Source: an uncultured Clostridia bacterium
GTDB taxonomy: Bacteria; Bacillota; Clostridia; Oscillospirales; CAG-272
Length of the DNA: 61,808 nt
Direction: 5' to 3'
NCBI GenBank assembly: GCA_947625805.1
Contig: CANQPT010000006.1
Coordinates: 1-61,808, forward strand
Position 1 is the stretch's first letter. Each line of letters starts with the position of its first letter. Below the pieces are notes generated by a model. That model did not search any database and had not been told where the DNA came from. It saw nothing but the letters and a program-made list of their open reading frames with translations. Positions 61,245 to 61,808 of this stretch are shown one piece after another. The translations under genes were made by a program, and so were the position numbers.

Positions 61245-61808
61245 ATGGTACGCACAGTAAAAATCGATAAGCAAACATGGCGATTTGAAGAGGACGGCGT
61301 CCGCTTTTTTCTGCTGACGGGGAGCAACCGCGCTCTACTCATCGACAGCGGAATGCAGACCCGCAATGCTAAGGAGTTGGCGCAGACACTCACCGACCTG
61401 CCGCTGTCCCTGCTCAATACTCACGCCGACCCCGACCACATCGGCAGCAACGGCGAGTTTGACGAATTTTATATGAATCCCGCCGAATGCGTGAACTTAT
61501 ACGGCAAGCAAAAGCGGCAGGGGAAGATCCTGCCGCTTTGGGACGGGGATGGAATTGACTTGGGTGACCGTCCGCTTCGCGTGATCGCGCTTCCCGGGCA
61601 CACGCCGGGCAGTATTGCGGTGCTTGATCAAACAAATCGGTGGCTCTTCTCCGGCGACCCGGTACAGGACGGTCGGATTTTCATGTTCGGCGAGTGCCGG
61701 GAGATGCACGCCTACATCCACAGCCTGCGTCGGCTGGAAAGCATGGCGGGGCAGTTTGACGAGCTCTATCCTTCCCACGGGAGTTGTCCGGTGTTGCCTG
61801 GGTTGATC
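61245..61808 (+). CDS. metallo-beta-lactamase-fold hydrolase, 3' end beyond window
   Basis: ATG at 61245 with AAGGA 8 bases upstream; 188 codons up to the edge. Not in the track because it is open. MBL motifs: TGSNRALLIDSG, LLNTHADPDHIGSNGEF (H-x-D-x-D-H rather than H-x-H-x-D-H), ALPGHTPGSIAVLDQ, WLFSGDPVQDG, LYPSHGS. The Asp replacing a zinc-binding His is known in some glyoxylase-like members. Substrate unknown. Confidence 0.82.
   Translation, partial: MVRTVKIDKQTWRFEEDGVRFFLLTGSNRALLIDSGMQTRNAKELAQTLTDLPLSLLNTHADPDHIGSNGEFDEFYMNPAECVNLYGKQKRQGKILPLWDGDGIDLGDRPLRVIALPGHTPGSIAVLDQTNRWLFSGDPVQDGRIFMFGECREMHAYIHSLRRLESMAGQFDELYPSHGSCPVLPGLI

Overview
The window looks like a spore-forming member of the Bacillota, class Clostridia (Oscillospirales-like gut lineages fit best). 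Evidence: the complete S10-spc-alpha ribosomal protein operon in Gram-positive order, a zinc-ribbon S14, a SpoIIE phosphatase, an AbrB regulator, strong AAGGAG ribosome-binding sites and many textbook SigA promoters. Most of the window is moderately GC-rich; two stretches (about 1-11 kb and 46.6-51 kb) are clearly more AT-rich and look acquired.

Layout. (1) 1-10990: one end of an integrated phage-like element. About twenty small genes, nearly all on the minus strand, end at a plus-strand tyrosine integrase with a zinc-ribbon N-terminus. They include three paralogs of a two-membrane-segment family (DUF6353), a DUF3310 protein, a DUF6273 protein that resembles a diversity-generating-retroelement target, a DUF6431 zinc ribbon and several small membrane proteins. 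No capsid, tail or terminase gene lies in the window. The most striking feature is a fixed-length 26-bp element, present eight times in the same orientation, each starting at or within a few bases of a stop codon and lying just before the next ribosome-binding site. One copy abuts a tRNA-like fold so that its last two bases are the first two bases of the fold. I read it as a dedicated promoter, possibly for a single-subunit or other element-encoded polymerase, not described to my knowledge. (2) 11-28 kb: abrB, then the S10-spc-alpha super-operon from rpsJ to rplQ, including secY, adk, map, infA and rpoA, behind a strong promoter and a structured leader. (3) 28-36 kb: a membrane-anchored LytM-like protein that has lost its catalytic histidines, a Cys/Gly-rich small protein, a methyltransferase, RarA, an ABC exporter and a NatAB-type ABC pair. 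(4) 36-39.6 kb: csoR-copA copper efflux operon in which copA is fused to a copZ-like chaperone domain with its own internal start site. (5) 39.6-43 kb: an operon of a LicC-LicA-like fusion, a tiny membrane protein and an NCS1 transporter. (6) 43-46 kb: spoIIE and a ParB/Noc protein.

(7) 46.3-51 kb: a miniature inverted-repeat element, an ECF-like sigma factor with a very long C-terminal extension, and an AT-rich VanW / DltA-like / DltC-like trio. (8) 51-52.2 kb: an HPrK-like kinase and a PqqD-like protein, a pair known from RiPP clusters. (9) 52-60 kb: rpoC and rpoB on the minus strand without rplJL next to them. (10) 60-61.8 kb: a radical SAM protein, a small hypothetical protein and a metallo-beta-lactamase-fold protein cut by the window edge.

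The core regions (translation, RNA polymerase, protein export, sporulation) look ordinary. Novelty is concentrated in the element at the left end, the CopA-CopZ fusion, the VanW/A/T trio and the inverted-repeat family scattered beside accessory genes. All statements come from reading the sequence; no database search was run.
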